From Quillaja saponaria (lineage: Eukaryota > Streptophyta > Magnoliopsida > Fabales > Quillajaceae): DNA of 64,000 nt. The stretch spans positions 19,431,142 to 19,495,141 of the forward strand of contig CM055606.1 of the NCBI GenBank assembly GCA_029379385.1, written 5' to 3'. The notes beneath the pieces were generated by a model. The model saw nothing but the letters and a program-made list of their open reading frames with translations, did not search any database and was not told the origin of the DNA. Made by a program: the position numbers and the translations under genes. Positions 46,872 through 59,320 of the stretch are shown here, one piece after another (position 1 is the first letter of the stretch; each line of letters starts with the position of its first letter).

Positions 46872-47718
46872 TTACCGAACATTTTCTAACTCTTTCCATA
46901 TTCTTTGTACACCCATTGCTGTTAAGTATAAACCAGCAGCAAGGAAGACTGTAGTTAAAGCAAACACTCCAGCTGCTGAGAACAAGCCCTCTCTTATAAT
47001 CAGGCAACTCGATTTCGGTTTCGACCAATTTTTTAGATGTCCTGACTCTACACTCAGTCCTATCAACAGCAAAATCTCCCCCACAGCAAAACAAATCCTG
47101 CAACATTGGAAATTAGTACCTAATGACATGCATTGGCTTATGGTAAAAAGTGGAGAGTAAGACAGCCAAAACTGCTTTTCTTACCAAGTTGTAACAAAGA
47201 AAAAACCAACTTTCCATGTTAGAGAATTGGCAGGATCTGAATGAGGATCAACAGTAACCAGAGCCGATGGAGGTGTTTTACTAACAGCGATAAGTATATA
47301 AGTATGTTCCGTCACCATGGCAAATGCTAGTCCAACAAAAGTGCAAGCCGCGCATATCAATGGCACCTTCCCGCTTCCATTATAAACACATTCATATTTC
47401 ACTTCCTTTTCTTTGTTATTACTAGTGCTGATCCATGTCACCTGCAAAATTTTGATCCACAAGAAGATGAAACATGAGCTTTATAATTTCCAGTTATAAA
47501 GTTGTTTAATTTTGAGTATATTTGGCAAATTATGTTCAAACTTGTACCTCAGAACGTGTGGATTCTGCAATGAGACATAGGATGAAGACAAATAGGCCAA
47601 ATAGGATGGTCAAGACCATGAAGAAGACACCTGTTTTGCCACTCAAATCTGTGGTTCTACGCCTTGGTGCAAGATCAGTATGTGTGACTGCCATTTTCTT
47701 TAAGCCCGTGAGAGACAC
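46872..47718 (-). CDS. DUF1218 four-helix membrane protein (MWL-type, three exons)
   Basis: Exons: 47718-47548, 47441-47185 and 47097-46872, giving 217 residues from the first ATG, or 209 from the in-frame ATG at 47694 (MAVTHTDL), which fits the family start better. Four hydrophobic segments are visible: VFFMVLTILFGLFVFILCLI; PLICAACTFVGLAFAMV; WICFAVGEILLLIGL split across exons 2 and 3; and FALTTVFLAAGLYLTAMGV. Paired Cys residues occur in the loops (YECVYN, CAAC). DUF1218 includes MODIFYING WALL LIGNIN 1/2 and VASCULATURE COMPLEXITY AND CONNECTIVITY, membrane proteins linked to lignin content and vein patterning; which role applies here cannot be told. All splice sites are GT-AG and the frame is continuous. 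Confidence 0.9.
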
Positions 47719-50700
47719 GATTCATGCAGAATAAGTGAAGATTGAAGGAGGGGAACGATGTTTTTATAGATGGATAAAGAAGGCAGAGAAAATTGCAGAA
47801 TTGCTTGGAGCAAAAGTTACTTAAAGACAAAGGATTCCCAGGTTCTAGGCTTAAGTATTTAGTATTTTAGTACTCACACAAGGACAACTTGTGCCTCCAC
47901 AAATATTGCTTCCAAGGTCCTTGGGTGATTAAAGATAAAGCCACAAAGTTGTTGCTATCTGACACAGCAGGCAAACACGGTTTTGGCTCTTTTTCTTCCA
48001 TTTTAAAACTGCATTTTGGGTTTCAGTTAAATTGGTTTTGGCAATAATACAAAGTTGTCTACATAGGTGTACAAAGTTCCAAAAAGTGCTTTAGTGAGAT
48101 GGAAACTGCAGAAAAAATCATTGGCCTACTAAGAAAGACTAAATGTGAGAATAGACAGAGCAAAAATATGGTCGGTTCGAATTTTCAATGAAGCTTACAG
48201 GGATGGAGGAATTGAAGTGATAAGATAAAAAATTTGAATTAACATAAATTTCTTCAAATTGGTGCTAAATGGTAAAAGGGGTGAGGTTACTGGAGATTAG
48301 TATTACTATAATAAACCTGTCCATGTCTTCTTTATTGTTGATAAAAGGATAACCGTTAGTAATAGTAACTTGTGTCAGCTCTTTATAACCAAAATTAGTG
48401 ATATAAGGAGAATGTATTTGCATGCATCTTGGGGGCTTACATAATACAACCTTTCCATGTCTTCTTTCTGGTACAAAGATAACCAATAGTAACAGCAACC
48501 TGTGACAGCTCTTTATAACCACGAGTTAAGAATTTTCACAAAGGTGATTCCTTCTGCACTTAACATATATATTTCCTGCTTTTAACCCACTTCTTGTCAA
48601 CAAATCTTTTGGGAACCAGGCATATGTCGACTTTCCACATGATATGATCGATTGAATTTTTTTATTGAAAACACCTCAAAATCTGACACTCTCCGAGCTT
48701 TTTATTATTTATGATATCCTTCTCAATCTCATAGTTCCTTCAAAATCTTAGGTCTGCTTCTTCAGAAAAATGGCCTCTGAGAGTTATAAGGATCTTGATA
48801 CCTGCAGCAGCAGCAACCAAGCAATCTTGTCAGACAAAGTGTCTACCACAAGAGGTATAGGTGTTGCACCATTTGAAGGATATCCCTATTGTAGTAGAAG
48901 ACCACAAAATGCTCAGAGCTAGATCTTATAATATCGTGACATGAAACGATATTAAATCACGTATTTAGATGTGTACATATCAGTCATGCAGTTAATCAAG
49001 CTTTCAGAACTCAGACAAGCATAACAAGGGGCCGAACCATGACATTTACAGTATTAGCATGAAACTAGTAAATCTTGTGAGTAAAGTACTCTATAAATTG
49101 GAAAAAATAAATAGATGAGTATCTGTCAATAGCTTGAGGACTGAAAATCTGCAGCGATTTTAGAAACCACAGTTCTAATTCAGGAGTTCAATATGTCAAT
49201 AAACTGTATGTGTTCCTCATTGTAAGCACCTTTGGAAATGTCTAGTTCGTTGAAGAAAAGAACACCTCAACCCATTACATAAAGTAAAAGCAAAATTTCA
49301 GAAACTCGTCATGTTCTTCAATTGAAAAAAAAAAGTTATAAAGAGGCTCATAATGGATGCAAGTTCAAATTGTCAAAATCTTTAACCAGATGTAGATTAC
49401 ATTCAATCAGAATACTAATTAAGAAGTGAAGATTGCATAAGAATATAAATACAAAATAAACAGGAATTCCATATGCAAAAGTTTTAAAAGACTATATATA
49501 GGATGAAACTAAAGCTAATTACATAAGATTGCCATGTGATGCTTGGTCAATGGTCACAGATGTTTTGATCACCTAAATCCTTACTACATATTCAGGAAAG
49601 TCAATTTCAGGACAAATAGCATCATCTTCAGGTGTTTCCTCAATGTGGTGCCCATTTCATCTTGAGATAAATATGTCTCATTTTCAGAAGATTCCATTAC
49701 TACTTTTTTCTGACATTTGTCCTTAATGCTAAGATTAAAATGTACAACCTGCGAGCATTCTCAGCGAGCTCAGTGAGAAAGATATCAGCTTAGATACTAA
49801 CAGAATAACAGAAAAATCAAAATTGACAGGTGCATGACTCTAAAATTTCTTTCTTTTGTTTCTATAGACGAGAGGAGCTCACTACAACCACTAGCTTGGA
49901 CATGAACAGTTTCGATGAAAACAATAGAATGTGTAATTTACATGACCATTTAAGTAGTATGGTTAATCCACCCTTATCAGGTTCAATCCAGTGGTTGTAG
50001 TAAGCTGCTCTTTTTCACTCTCATAACAGAACAATTTTCTCACAGGATAAAATTTCCAGTTGATGGGAGCATGCATATCATATGAAAGGAGTGATTTTTC
50101 TATAGTAGTGGAGCTTAATACAAACTTGAAGAGCAAACATCAGTTTAATTCACATTTATATACAATGTACATAAATTCGTTCATGTGAGAAGGTATATTT
50201 ATTGTCCAGAGTCCAGAGAGAGAGCAAATATATTAATGGATGTGTTGAGAAGGTGAAGGTTGCTCACTATTATGCTATTGGAAATTTGGAAGTGAAGCTC
50301 CTGTTGTTGACGCTATAATTCAAATTGATGGTAGAGCTGTCAAAAGGTAATACCAATGTAATTTTGTTTTAATATGATTGTTTTTCTGCTGTTCATGAAA
50401 AAATAAAAATTATATGGACCAGATTAAATCCATTTGCTAATTAAGAAGGGTTCAAAATGAGAATTAATGACCTTTTTTTATCATCATATTCACAAGAAAC
50501 AAGCATGAACAGCCTAAGATGTAACACTTTACAATAAAATCCAGTCAAAGCTAAACAAATAATACTTGTTTTATATGCTTTCATGTAACATCCTGCTCCA
50601 AAAGTTTTGTTTTGTTTTGTTTTTTTTTTTTCTTTGGGGGAGGGTGAATGCAGAATGCCTAATTTGGGATATAACTTGAGAGTCCCAGTTTTCCTTCAAA

Positions 50701-51206
50701 CCCTTCCAGCTTTGTCAGTAGGTAGCTCACTTGTGTAAATCTCTCAAATACTACTTCAGATTATCGATCATTTTCTTCTTTCTCTTTTAATTGCCCCCCT
50801 TTTAAATTTACAAAACAAATTAAAACAAGCAACATATTATGTATCATATACACCCAGAAATACAAGGGTTAGGAGTTAGGCCACATAAATATATGTATCA
50901 GTCAAAAAAAGAAAAAGAAAAGTCTAAAAACAGCTCAAACTATAATAAACTTAGATTAGATATATACATTATACATACACTCTTTAATTAACTTCTTTGT
51001 AATATTTGTCCAATCAGCATGTTCAACATTTTGCTGTATCCTCCTCACCTTAAAACAAACACCAGCTTAATCTCTCTGTCATTCCATTTTCTTCTCCCAT
51101 ACATATACATAAACCATAGCCTTCTCTGCTGCGCTCAACCACATAATTAAAAACAGAGATAAACAATCTCTTTCTCTCTGATTTTTAATTTCTGATATAT
51201 ATATAT
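47719..51206. other. Intergenic region, one small ORF and minor repeats
   Basis: No known gene. A diverged tandem duplication lies at about 48313-48390 and 48450-48525 (CCATGTCTTCTTT, AAAGGATAACC / AAAGATAACC, CAGCTCTTTATAACCA). A 50-codon ORF on the + strand at 48770-48922 (MASESYKDLDTC) is unassigned. A 17-base inverted repeat (AGCTCACTACAACCACT near 49876; its complement near 49990-50006) could form a hairpin with a loop of about 100 bases. Confidence 0.5.
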
Positions 51207-51575
51207 ATGAGAGAGATGGAGGAGTTCAGGTCTGCTACTCCATATTGCGATCCTCATCATCATGGCTATAGTAATCGAAACCGGAGCAATGTCGAGAACT
51301 ACAGGCTGTATAACATTGGACCAAACCAGGTAACACGTCGTGGTCTCTTGCCACCCCCAAGTGCACCGACGTTGGCTGTAGTACCATACTCCTCCTATGC
51401 AATTATATCTAATACTAGTCATGAGAGCTCTGCACCATGGAAAGACCCAGAGAATAAAAGGCAACGACGGGTGGCTAAGTATAAATCTTTTGCTGTGGAA
51501 AGGAAAATGAAAACTTCCATAACAAAAGGATTTCGTTGGTTCAAGAACAAGTACGTGCAGCTCGTCTACAGTTAA
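51207..51575 (+). CDS. DUF3511 family protein
   Basis: A single exon of 122 residues (119 from the second ATG at 51216, MEEFRS, which is the likelier start by family habit). The N-terminal two thirds are poorly conserved, Asn/Ser/His-rich and Pro-containing. The C-terminal 40 residues carry the DUF3511 core: RRVAKYKSFAVERK followed by a basic KGFRWFKNK helix. The family is a short, plant-specific, basic protein group of unknown function, often coded by a single exon as here. A TA run sits immediately upstream at 51196-51206. No damage visible. Confidence 0.88.
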   Translation: MREMEEFRSATPYCDPHHHGYSNRNRSNVENYRLYNIGPNQVTRRGLLPPPSAPTLAVVPYSSYAIISNTSHESSAPWKDPENKRQRRVAKYKSFAVERKMKTSITKGFRWFKNKYVQLVYS

Positions 51576-54077
51576 CATGGAATATCATATGATCTGAAAA
51601 ATTAAGAAAGATTGACAAACGTTAATGTTAATTTCTTTTGCCTTGCTTATAAGAATTTATTTTTGTTCATTCCTTTTCTTTTGAAATATGTGAATTTTAT
51701 TTACATCAATCAAATGATTTTGTTAAATTAAACAAAAAATTATTTTCCAAGAGTTGCAAACAAGTGGAGAATTTTTTGAAACTTATTAATTTATAATAAA
51801 AGTTTGCTTACATTAATTTTAGCATTTGAACAAATAATTCATCTATTATATTGATAAAATATATATTAAACAAATTTGACTTAGAGATTTAGTATTCCGA
51901 TTTTTAAAATTGAGTTCCATAAAAATATAATGTATCTGCCAAGTCATTTATCAGATCTAATAATCATGTCATATGGCACGTGGCTCATCCATATACACCG
52001 CGCTGTAACTTTATCATTAGCGTAGGACCACACTTGAAACTTCTCCGTTTGGAATTTGAAATCTCTCCCTCTTCAAAGAGACGTTATAAGCTTTTATCAA
52101 TTTTATAACAAAATAATAATTTTCAAATAAGTATTTTATAATAAAAATTATTTTATTTTATTTTATTTTATTTTTGTCTCCATTTAATGCTTGAATTACG
52201 CCCAACCTCCCACTTTCTCTGCTCCACTGTAACAGAGCTTTCATTTCACTCCCCCCTCCCTCGACCCCTCCCCCTCAGTCTGACACAAAAGTCTCCGATT
52301 TTACAGTCTAGCTCTTAATTGCTACTGTTTGCTTTCTGGGTTTTTCTTACCATCCCAAAAGCCCTAAGCTTTTAGTGCAGGCAGCATTTATAGCAGAGAC
52401 AAAAGAAGATCCAAAGGCTTTGCTGATTGATCTCATTGTTTCTACTGTAAGTTCTTTGTTGAACTTCAATGGGGAAATGGGTTCTTTTATTCGTATACTT
52501 GATTCTGGTTTGTGACATTCGTGATTAGATTTGGCCACTGTTTTGTTAATACTTAATCAATAAAATAAAAAATGCAGCTGATGGTTGTTGATTGTTTTTA
52601 TTATTTAACTGAATTTCACATTTTGACTATTGAGTCTGAGATGATCCCAAATTGGAGTTAGTTGTTTAGATTTCCTCGGTGCTGTTCGATTGGTGAGAAA
52701 ATGAATGAAAAGGATGAATGTTCAAGTGGTTTAGAAAAAAGAAAAGAAAAGCCTTTAGTTAAAGCATGCTAGTTCAGTTATGTCTTTCGCTCTTTTTTTT
52801 TTTTTTTTTTTTCATTCATTCATTCGGACTTATCAAGTGGCATATACATTTGCCTCCACCTTTAGGTTAGTTTCTTTCTTATTTTTCTGTAATAATGAGA
52901 TATACTTCTTTTCAAGCTCAAACTAGTACTGCTTACTCGTTTTTAAAGTTTCTACAGGCGTCTTTGATGTTGCATATTTGGTTGACTGAATCTGGCTATG
53001 TATACCCCCTATGGATTCATAGAGTATAAGTACCTAAAAGTTTAAAACTTGTATCCTCAGGAAGACAATGTGAAAACATAATCTAATACTAAGCATATAA
53101 GGGTTAAAATTATGGATAGTCTAGGAGTTAAGATTGTAGTGCAACAGAAGAGTGGCAGACATTCTATTCCTTGATTACCACTTGGATTTCAAATTGGTCC
53201 CATATTCAGGAAAGTTTTAGGGTATCAAAGTTTTCATTCAGTATTCTCACTTTCAGGACATATTGGGAACAATATCCATCATAAGTTATTCAATGTACAA
53301 ACCAATACACTGGTAATGATGACATATAATCTGGTAAACTACAAGAAAGAAGTTCCAATACTGAAGATACTACATAATTACGGAAATATATCTGCTTGTT
53401 TGATGTCTTTTGCAATAAAAATTGAGCTGGCTGCTGGTTTTGTGGATGTCTTACAAGGAGTATTACTGGCTGCTGCTGGAAAGACATGTGATGTTCGCTG
53501 TATTTTGGGATGGTGTGACTATTCATATGAAGCTCTTATGTTGTATTCAGTTAGATAGATCAAGATCATCTTTTGTTTATGAGGTTAACGTATGAATCAT
53601 GTTGACGTTTTCTGTAGCATTATTAAGGCTTATAACTTTCGTTTTAGTTGCAAAAGAAAGATTTGAGATAGAATGCTACAGAAACTTTGTTTGGAAGATA
53701 AACTAATGAAACAATTTTCTTCTCCTTGATGTGTGGTCAGATTACCTATATTTTCAAATCTAGGTTAAGATGAACTGCATTGATGAAAGATGGGTAGGGC
53801 TTGCGTTTTTAGGTGCTTCAACAACTAAAGTTTTATTGATGTTCACAGCTCGTAATAATGTCGCCATTGATCTTGTGAAAGTTTTATGATTATGTGATGA
53901 ACATAAATTTGTTAATTTTGAAGGGATATCTGCAAATCACAACTCAACTGGGAATACAGTAAAGTTCCTTTTGTGTGTCATTAAAGTTCCAGGTGGATTG
54001 TGCCTAGCTGACAGTGTTTCTCTTGCTTCTTTTTTCTTTCAGTAATAGATGTTGAAAATCACTTGAGTTCTTAAAGA
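51576..54077. other. Intergenic DNA and probable 5' UTR intron of the TRM-like gene
   Basis: A CT-rich stretch at about 52200-52320 and a donor at 52447 (CTACT|GTAAGT) suggest a non-coding first exon of the TRM-like gene. A pyrimidine tract ends in CAG at 54040-54042, giving a 35-base UTR piece before the ATG at 54078. The inferred UTR intron is about 1.6 kb. A T tract of about 21 bases lies at 52792-52812. No other gene was seen. Confidence 0.5.
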
Positions 54078-57000
54078 ATGGGAATTGAGAAAGAGGGAAC
54101 AAAAAGTGGAGGATATGTTGGTGGCTTCTTCCAATTGTTTGACTGGAAGGCTAAGTCAAGAAAAAAATTGTTTGCAACCAAGTCAGATTTACCAGGTATC
54201 TTACATTTGTATAAAATGTGCAATAACATGTGACTCTGTATTTTTGCAAATTATATTCCTCGTGCATAGGGTTTATTGTCTACTCCTGATTTTCTTTTGG
54301 GTTATAACTTCTTCCCTATCATTTTCAGAGCATCCAAAACAGGGAAAGAAAAATTATGGCACCTTACTGTTGACACGGCACCATCTGGTGGGCATATCAC
54401 TGAACCTTGTTCCCTATTTGTTACTTTTTATTCTTTGATCTGATACTAATAATTATATTTATATACTTCCAGAGAGATGAAGATGAAGCTGGAGCTGGGT
54501 CTAGTATTAAAGGAAGCAGTGATTATAGTTGTGCTTCATCGGTTACAGATGATGATGGATGCGGACCAAGGGCCCCTGGGGTAGTTGCCAGGCTCATGGG
54601 ATTAGATTCGTTACCCACTTCCAATGTTCCAGAACCCTACTCTACTCCATATTTTGATACACAATCTCGTCAGGATACTCAATACTGCAGGAAAAATCTG
54701 GATTATCAACATGACTGTCAGATCATGCATTCTGGAAATTTGCTCAATAGGGTTGAGGGTTCATTTAGGAACTCTCTGGAGTCAAAGCCACAAAAGACAC
54801 ATAGTAGGCCAATTGAGAAGTTCCAGACAGAAATATTGCCTCCCAGATCGGCTAAATCAATTCCAGTCACACACCATAAGCTTTTGTCTCCCATTAAGAC
54901 TCCTGGGTTCATTCCAACCAAGAATGCTGCTTATATAATGGAGGCTGCTGCAAGAATTATTGAGCCTGGACCTCAACCTCCTCCAAAGGCAAAATCACCC
55001 CTGGTAGCATCTTCTACAGTATCGTTGAAAGTTCGAGAACTCAAAGAAAAAGTGGAGGCTACACATAAAGGACCTGTTGTTGGATCATCTTCAGTAACGT
55101 CTAGAGTTCGAGATTCAAAGGAGAAAGTAGAAGCTTCAAATAAATCACCCCGGCTAGCTGAATCTTCTCAGAGGACGTTTGAGTCAAATGCTGCCAAGTA
55201 TCTTAAGGGACAGTCTTTAAACAAAAGCTGGAATGGATCTCTAGATACATCCTTCAGAGCTCATACTGATGCAGAAGAAGTTTATTCTTTTAAGAATAAG
55301 GGAAAATCTGTTTCACTTGCAATCCAAGCTAAAGTGAATGTTCAGAGACGAGAAGGTTTGAATTTAAATGCCAGCAAAAGTTTGGCGGGCCACAAAGAAC
55401 AGTTTGAGGTTAAACCCATCCAGCCCTTCAAAGGCCAATCAAATACACAAAAGCATTTGAATAAGAAGTCTTCTGGTCACAGTGCCTCTGGTGTTCTTAG
55501 GCAGAATAATCAGAAGCAAAATTGTCTGGTGGATAATAACAGATTACCTTGTAAGCGCTTGGTTTCTAACTCACAATGTAGGAAAGTTCCATACGGGGAT
55601 TCGTCTTATGGGCGTCAGAAAACCTTAAGTAAATCTACATCAAATTCTAAAGTTGGATCCAGGAAGCTGGGCTTGGAGGCGGCAGATAGTGGAAAGGAAG
55701 TTTTATATACCAGTACAAACAATAAACCCAGGAAGAAAAGGTCAATTGACAGGGATTTCCAATTAGAGAAAAATCGGGTTGTTGGTAATCTATTCTGGGA
55801 CAAAACTCAGAAACCAGTTGAATCTATTCCTGTAATTAACAACCATTTCAATTGGGCTGAAGATAGCAAAAAGAAAGGCATGGATGTTGTTTCTTTCACA
55901 TTTACAGCACCGCTCACACGAAGTAATCCTGGTTCTGACTCTTCTTGTCAAGTTTCCCAGAAGAATAATGCTCTTTCCATGGATCATCGAGTTAAAAGAG
56001 TGTTGCTTGACTCAGATAGCACAAAGTCATCTCCAGTAGGATACAATGTGATAGGGGGTGATGCCTTGAGTATTCTTTTAGAACAGAAGTTGAGGGAATT
56101 AGCATATGGATTTGAGTCTCATCAAGACTCTTTTAAAGTGGGATCAACTTCTAGTATTTCATCAAATTTTCAAGATATGGTACCCTCCCTTGAGCTCAGT
56201 TAGCCTCATGCCAAGATTACAAGGCAAGAAGGACCAAAATATGTCATTTACACATGCATTAGGCACAGGACATGATTGTAACTTCTCTGTTGCTCCTGCG
56301 GAGTTGAAACTAAATCAGGTATATGATCGCAAATTTTGTTTTCGCCTTGTTTTAATTTTTATTATTTGGTGTTTTGAAATATTAAGAGCTGAATGCTGTC
56401 AACTTATCACTTAGGCTTGGTTCAGTTTGTATCCAAGTGGGATCCAAATGAAGGTACTATTATAAATACTTATCTTCCCAAAATTATCTAGCTTTTATGG
56501 TTGGTGTAATCATTTTTCATGTAGAAACATCACTCTTGATATCAACAAACTGGTGTTTGCTCCAATCTTTAATGGTATTTAAACTGCTGACTACACAAAT
56601 CAATCCCTTTTTGCTTTAAAACATGCATATAGACTATTGTCTTATTACTCTAGTGGATGAGCATTTTCACTCTTTGCCTAGTGTGTCTCTGAAGTCCAAT
56701 TAAGGACATAGAATTAATTTTATGCTCTTGCTTTTGGAAAAAGTGACTGGAAATATTTACTCATATCTTAGAATGTCTCTTAACTAAAACTGACTCCATT
56801 TTCTATAATGTGCCCCCCACTTGCTGGTTAAGGTACCTTTGGTCACAATTTTGTAGTTAACGTGAATAGATATTTACAGGCTGTTGATGAGATGAACAAA
56901 TGTAAGAGCAATAATATTGAAGCCCAGTTATACAGTTGCCGACATCCTAGTCCAAACTCTATTCTTGAACCTTCTTTTTCAGCTGAAAGTTATGATTCTT

Positions 57001-57791
57001 CAGTTAGCACTGATAGCATCAGTACTGAAGGTAAAAAAGCAGCATTTTCCTTATACTTAGGTGGTACCTCCATTAGAAATATGTTTGCAGGAGTGCTGAC
57101 TTTTCCTTATCTATTTCCAGGAAGCAAGTTGTGTTCATCTGTTCAAGCTCAGGAAGTTCTTAGTACGAGTTCTTCAAAGAAGTTCTGTTCTGTGGAGGCT
57201 GATATGGATTTATCGGATTCAGCTTCTTCCACATCAACTTTATCTGTAGGAAAAACGCAAGCAAGTATGTTAATTATGACATCAAGGTTTGGAAGATCAA
57301 GTACATGGGAGCTGGACTACGTGAAAGAAATATTATGCAATGTGGAGTTGATGTTCAATGACTTTGCTTTAGGCCGGGCAAGTGAAATTCTAAACCCTCA
57401 TCTATTCAATAAGTTGGAAAGTCGTAAACGAGGGTTGGAAATTGATAGTGGTGAGTCTAGACCAAGGAGGAAAGTTGTCTTTGATTGTGTGAGTGAGTGT
57501 ATGGACTTGAGATGCAAGCGTTTTGTTGATGGGGGATACAGAATGTGGGCCAGAGGCGTTGCAATGATGAGAAGAAAGGAGCAGTTGACAGAAGAAATTT
57601 ACAAGGAGATCTCGGATTGGAGAGGGATGGGGGACTCCATGGTGGACGAGCTTGTAGACAAGGACATGAGCAGCCAATTTGGAAGGTGGCTGGATTTTGA
57701 TCTTGATGCTTTTTCACTGGGAGTAGAGGTTGAGGGTCAGATATTTAATTCTTTGGTTAATGAAGTTGTTGCTGATATCATGCAAATATAA
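54078..57791 (+). CDS. TRM/LONGIFOLIA-like DUF4378 protein, with a frameshift in exon 3
   Basis: Exons: 54078-54195, 54329-54387, 54473-56318, 56880-57030 and 57121-57791. The start MGIEKEGTKSGGYVGGFFQLFDWK and the VVARLMGLDSLP motif (exon 3, with RAPG before it) are hallmarks of TON1-recruiting-motif proteins. The middle is long, Ser/Lys-rich and disordered, with KSPL/KVRELKEKVEA repeats. The C-terminal DUF4378 domain (about 57301-57780) holds WELDYVKEIL, FDCVSECMDL and DSMVDELVDKDMSSQFGRWLDF. Related proteins bind cortical microtubules and affect cell elongation and organ shape. Exon 3 is 1,846 bases, one more than a multiple of three: the frame meets TAG at 56201-56203 while the adjacent frame continues as VSLMPRLQGKKDQ to the next donor. 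Corrected, the protein would be 947 residues; as read it ends in exon 3 and loses DUF4378. The 90-base gap between exons 4 and 5 is itself open and in frame. Confidence 0.9.
57031..57120 (+). other. In-frame 90-base intron (possible exitron) of the TRM-like gene
   Basis: It starts GTAAAA and ends TTTCCAG, is exactly 30 codons long and holds no stop. Removal joins E|G|SKLCSS in good family context; retention would add 30 largely hydrophobic residues. Both forms keep the reading frame. Confidence 0.6.
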
Positions 57792-59320
57792 TACCTTAAG
57801 TATGTCATCCCTCTTTTCTTTTCTTGCTCCATTCTGTGTTTCCATGTGTTCTCCTGGGGATTATGTATGATTATAATATTTCTTCAAGTTGCTTCATTCA
57901 CTGCAATGATATCATCAAGTCTATATTGTTCACATTCAGCATTTTAATCTAAATCACTGTTCATAGTAACTGTTTCCAATAGCTTATTATGTACCATGGT
58001 TTCTTGGATTTATGTTATTGCAATTTTCATTTGTTTTTATTTTTAAGAAAATCGTAGAACTCTTAAATGACTGGGATTATGCGATAAGTTTCTAACCAGA
58101 AACTGAAATAATGTACTGAGAAAAAAAGGTACAAATAACAGACAACTTTCTGTATTCTGTATCTTCTGAATCACAATCTTCATTATTTTTTATTTGTTTT
58201 TTGTTGTTATTATTTTTTTGTTCTAATAGCAAGTTCTTTCCACTATTAATTCTAGAACTAATCCTGAAAGTGACTACTTCTGTTCATCTTTGTCTTCATT
58301 TCTCTCTACATCTTTCACTTTGTAGAGGCACTAATTTGATTGTGAGATGTAAACTTTAGATTTGTTTTTCTTCTTACAGCACGAAGCAGAATTCACTAAA
58401 TAAATTAATTCTAGAAAGTTATTTACAGAATGTGTTGTGAACAAGAAACAGCCTCTGCACAGCAAAATAATGAGAGGCAACTCTGAACAGAGCAGACTTA
58501 GTTAGGGATAACTAGCTTTGAGACATTCCAGTTATATATGCTTTTGGTAGATAGGTTTATTTTCAAGCTGGGCATAAAAGCTGGACTGCAAAAGCATAGG
58601 GGGTCATGGTGAAACTTTGTTGTGTGCATCATGGTAGTACGGCGTCATGAGCCATGAGTGCTGTAAACCAGTTATACTCAAATTTAACCATACTTTGTGA
58701 ATATTGCTGAGAAGTATTATGAAGGATTGAGAGAAGAACTTCAGCAGAAGAACTTTCATACCAGATTTGAGTCTTGATGTTTCGCATATATACTGAGAGT
58801 ATCTGATTCTCCTCAGTACTCATATTTCTGAAACAAAAGTTAAGGTGACATTATTTTGAAGGACTAGGTGATATGAACTTTATGTTGGTTAAGTTTGAAA
58901 TAAATCCATACAAGAATTGAATTCAATTGAAATTAAATTATTTTGTAGTGTTTGAAACAAATCAATACATTTATAGAATCTAACTGAATTCAATAAAATT
59001 ATATTGTTTGGATTATAAATAAAACTAATAAAATTCTATTCTACTTAAGGTTTTTACAAGATTATTTTCCCTTTTATTTTTTCATTGTGTTATATGATGG
59101 GAAGAATAGTAAGCTTAAGTTTGTAAAAATAAAACAAATATGAGACATATTTGTCCAGAAAACTTTTAATAATACAATTGAGTTGAATTCTCATGCACTA
59201 AACATTCAAAACAGAAGAATTTAATTAAAATTTATTTAGAATGAATTGAATTCTACAAATATATTGATTCAAAAACACTAATCTCCACCTTCAACTAGTA
59301 GCCACCCAATATCACTCATC
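57792..59320. other. TRM-like 3' UTR and region between convergent genes
   Basis: The first 200 bases and 58640-58855 are the parts copied downstream at 63.5-64.0 kb. No other gene was seen. The right end is the MYB 3' region (minus strand). Confidence 0.55.

Noticed and set aside
56178..56203. Possible 24-base micro-intron (GTACCC...TTAG) that would remove the stop in the TRM-like gene
   Set aside because: Far too short for plant splicing, and removing 24 bases does not restore the downstream frame.
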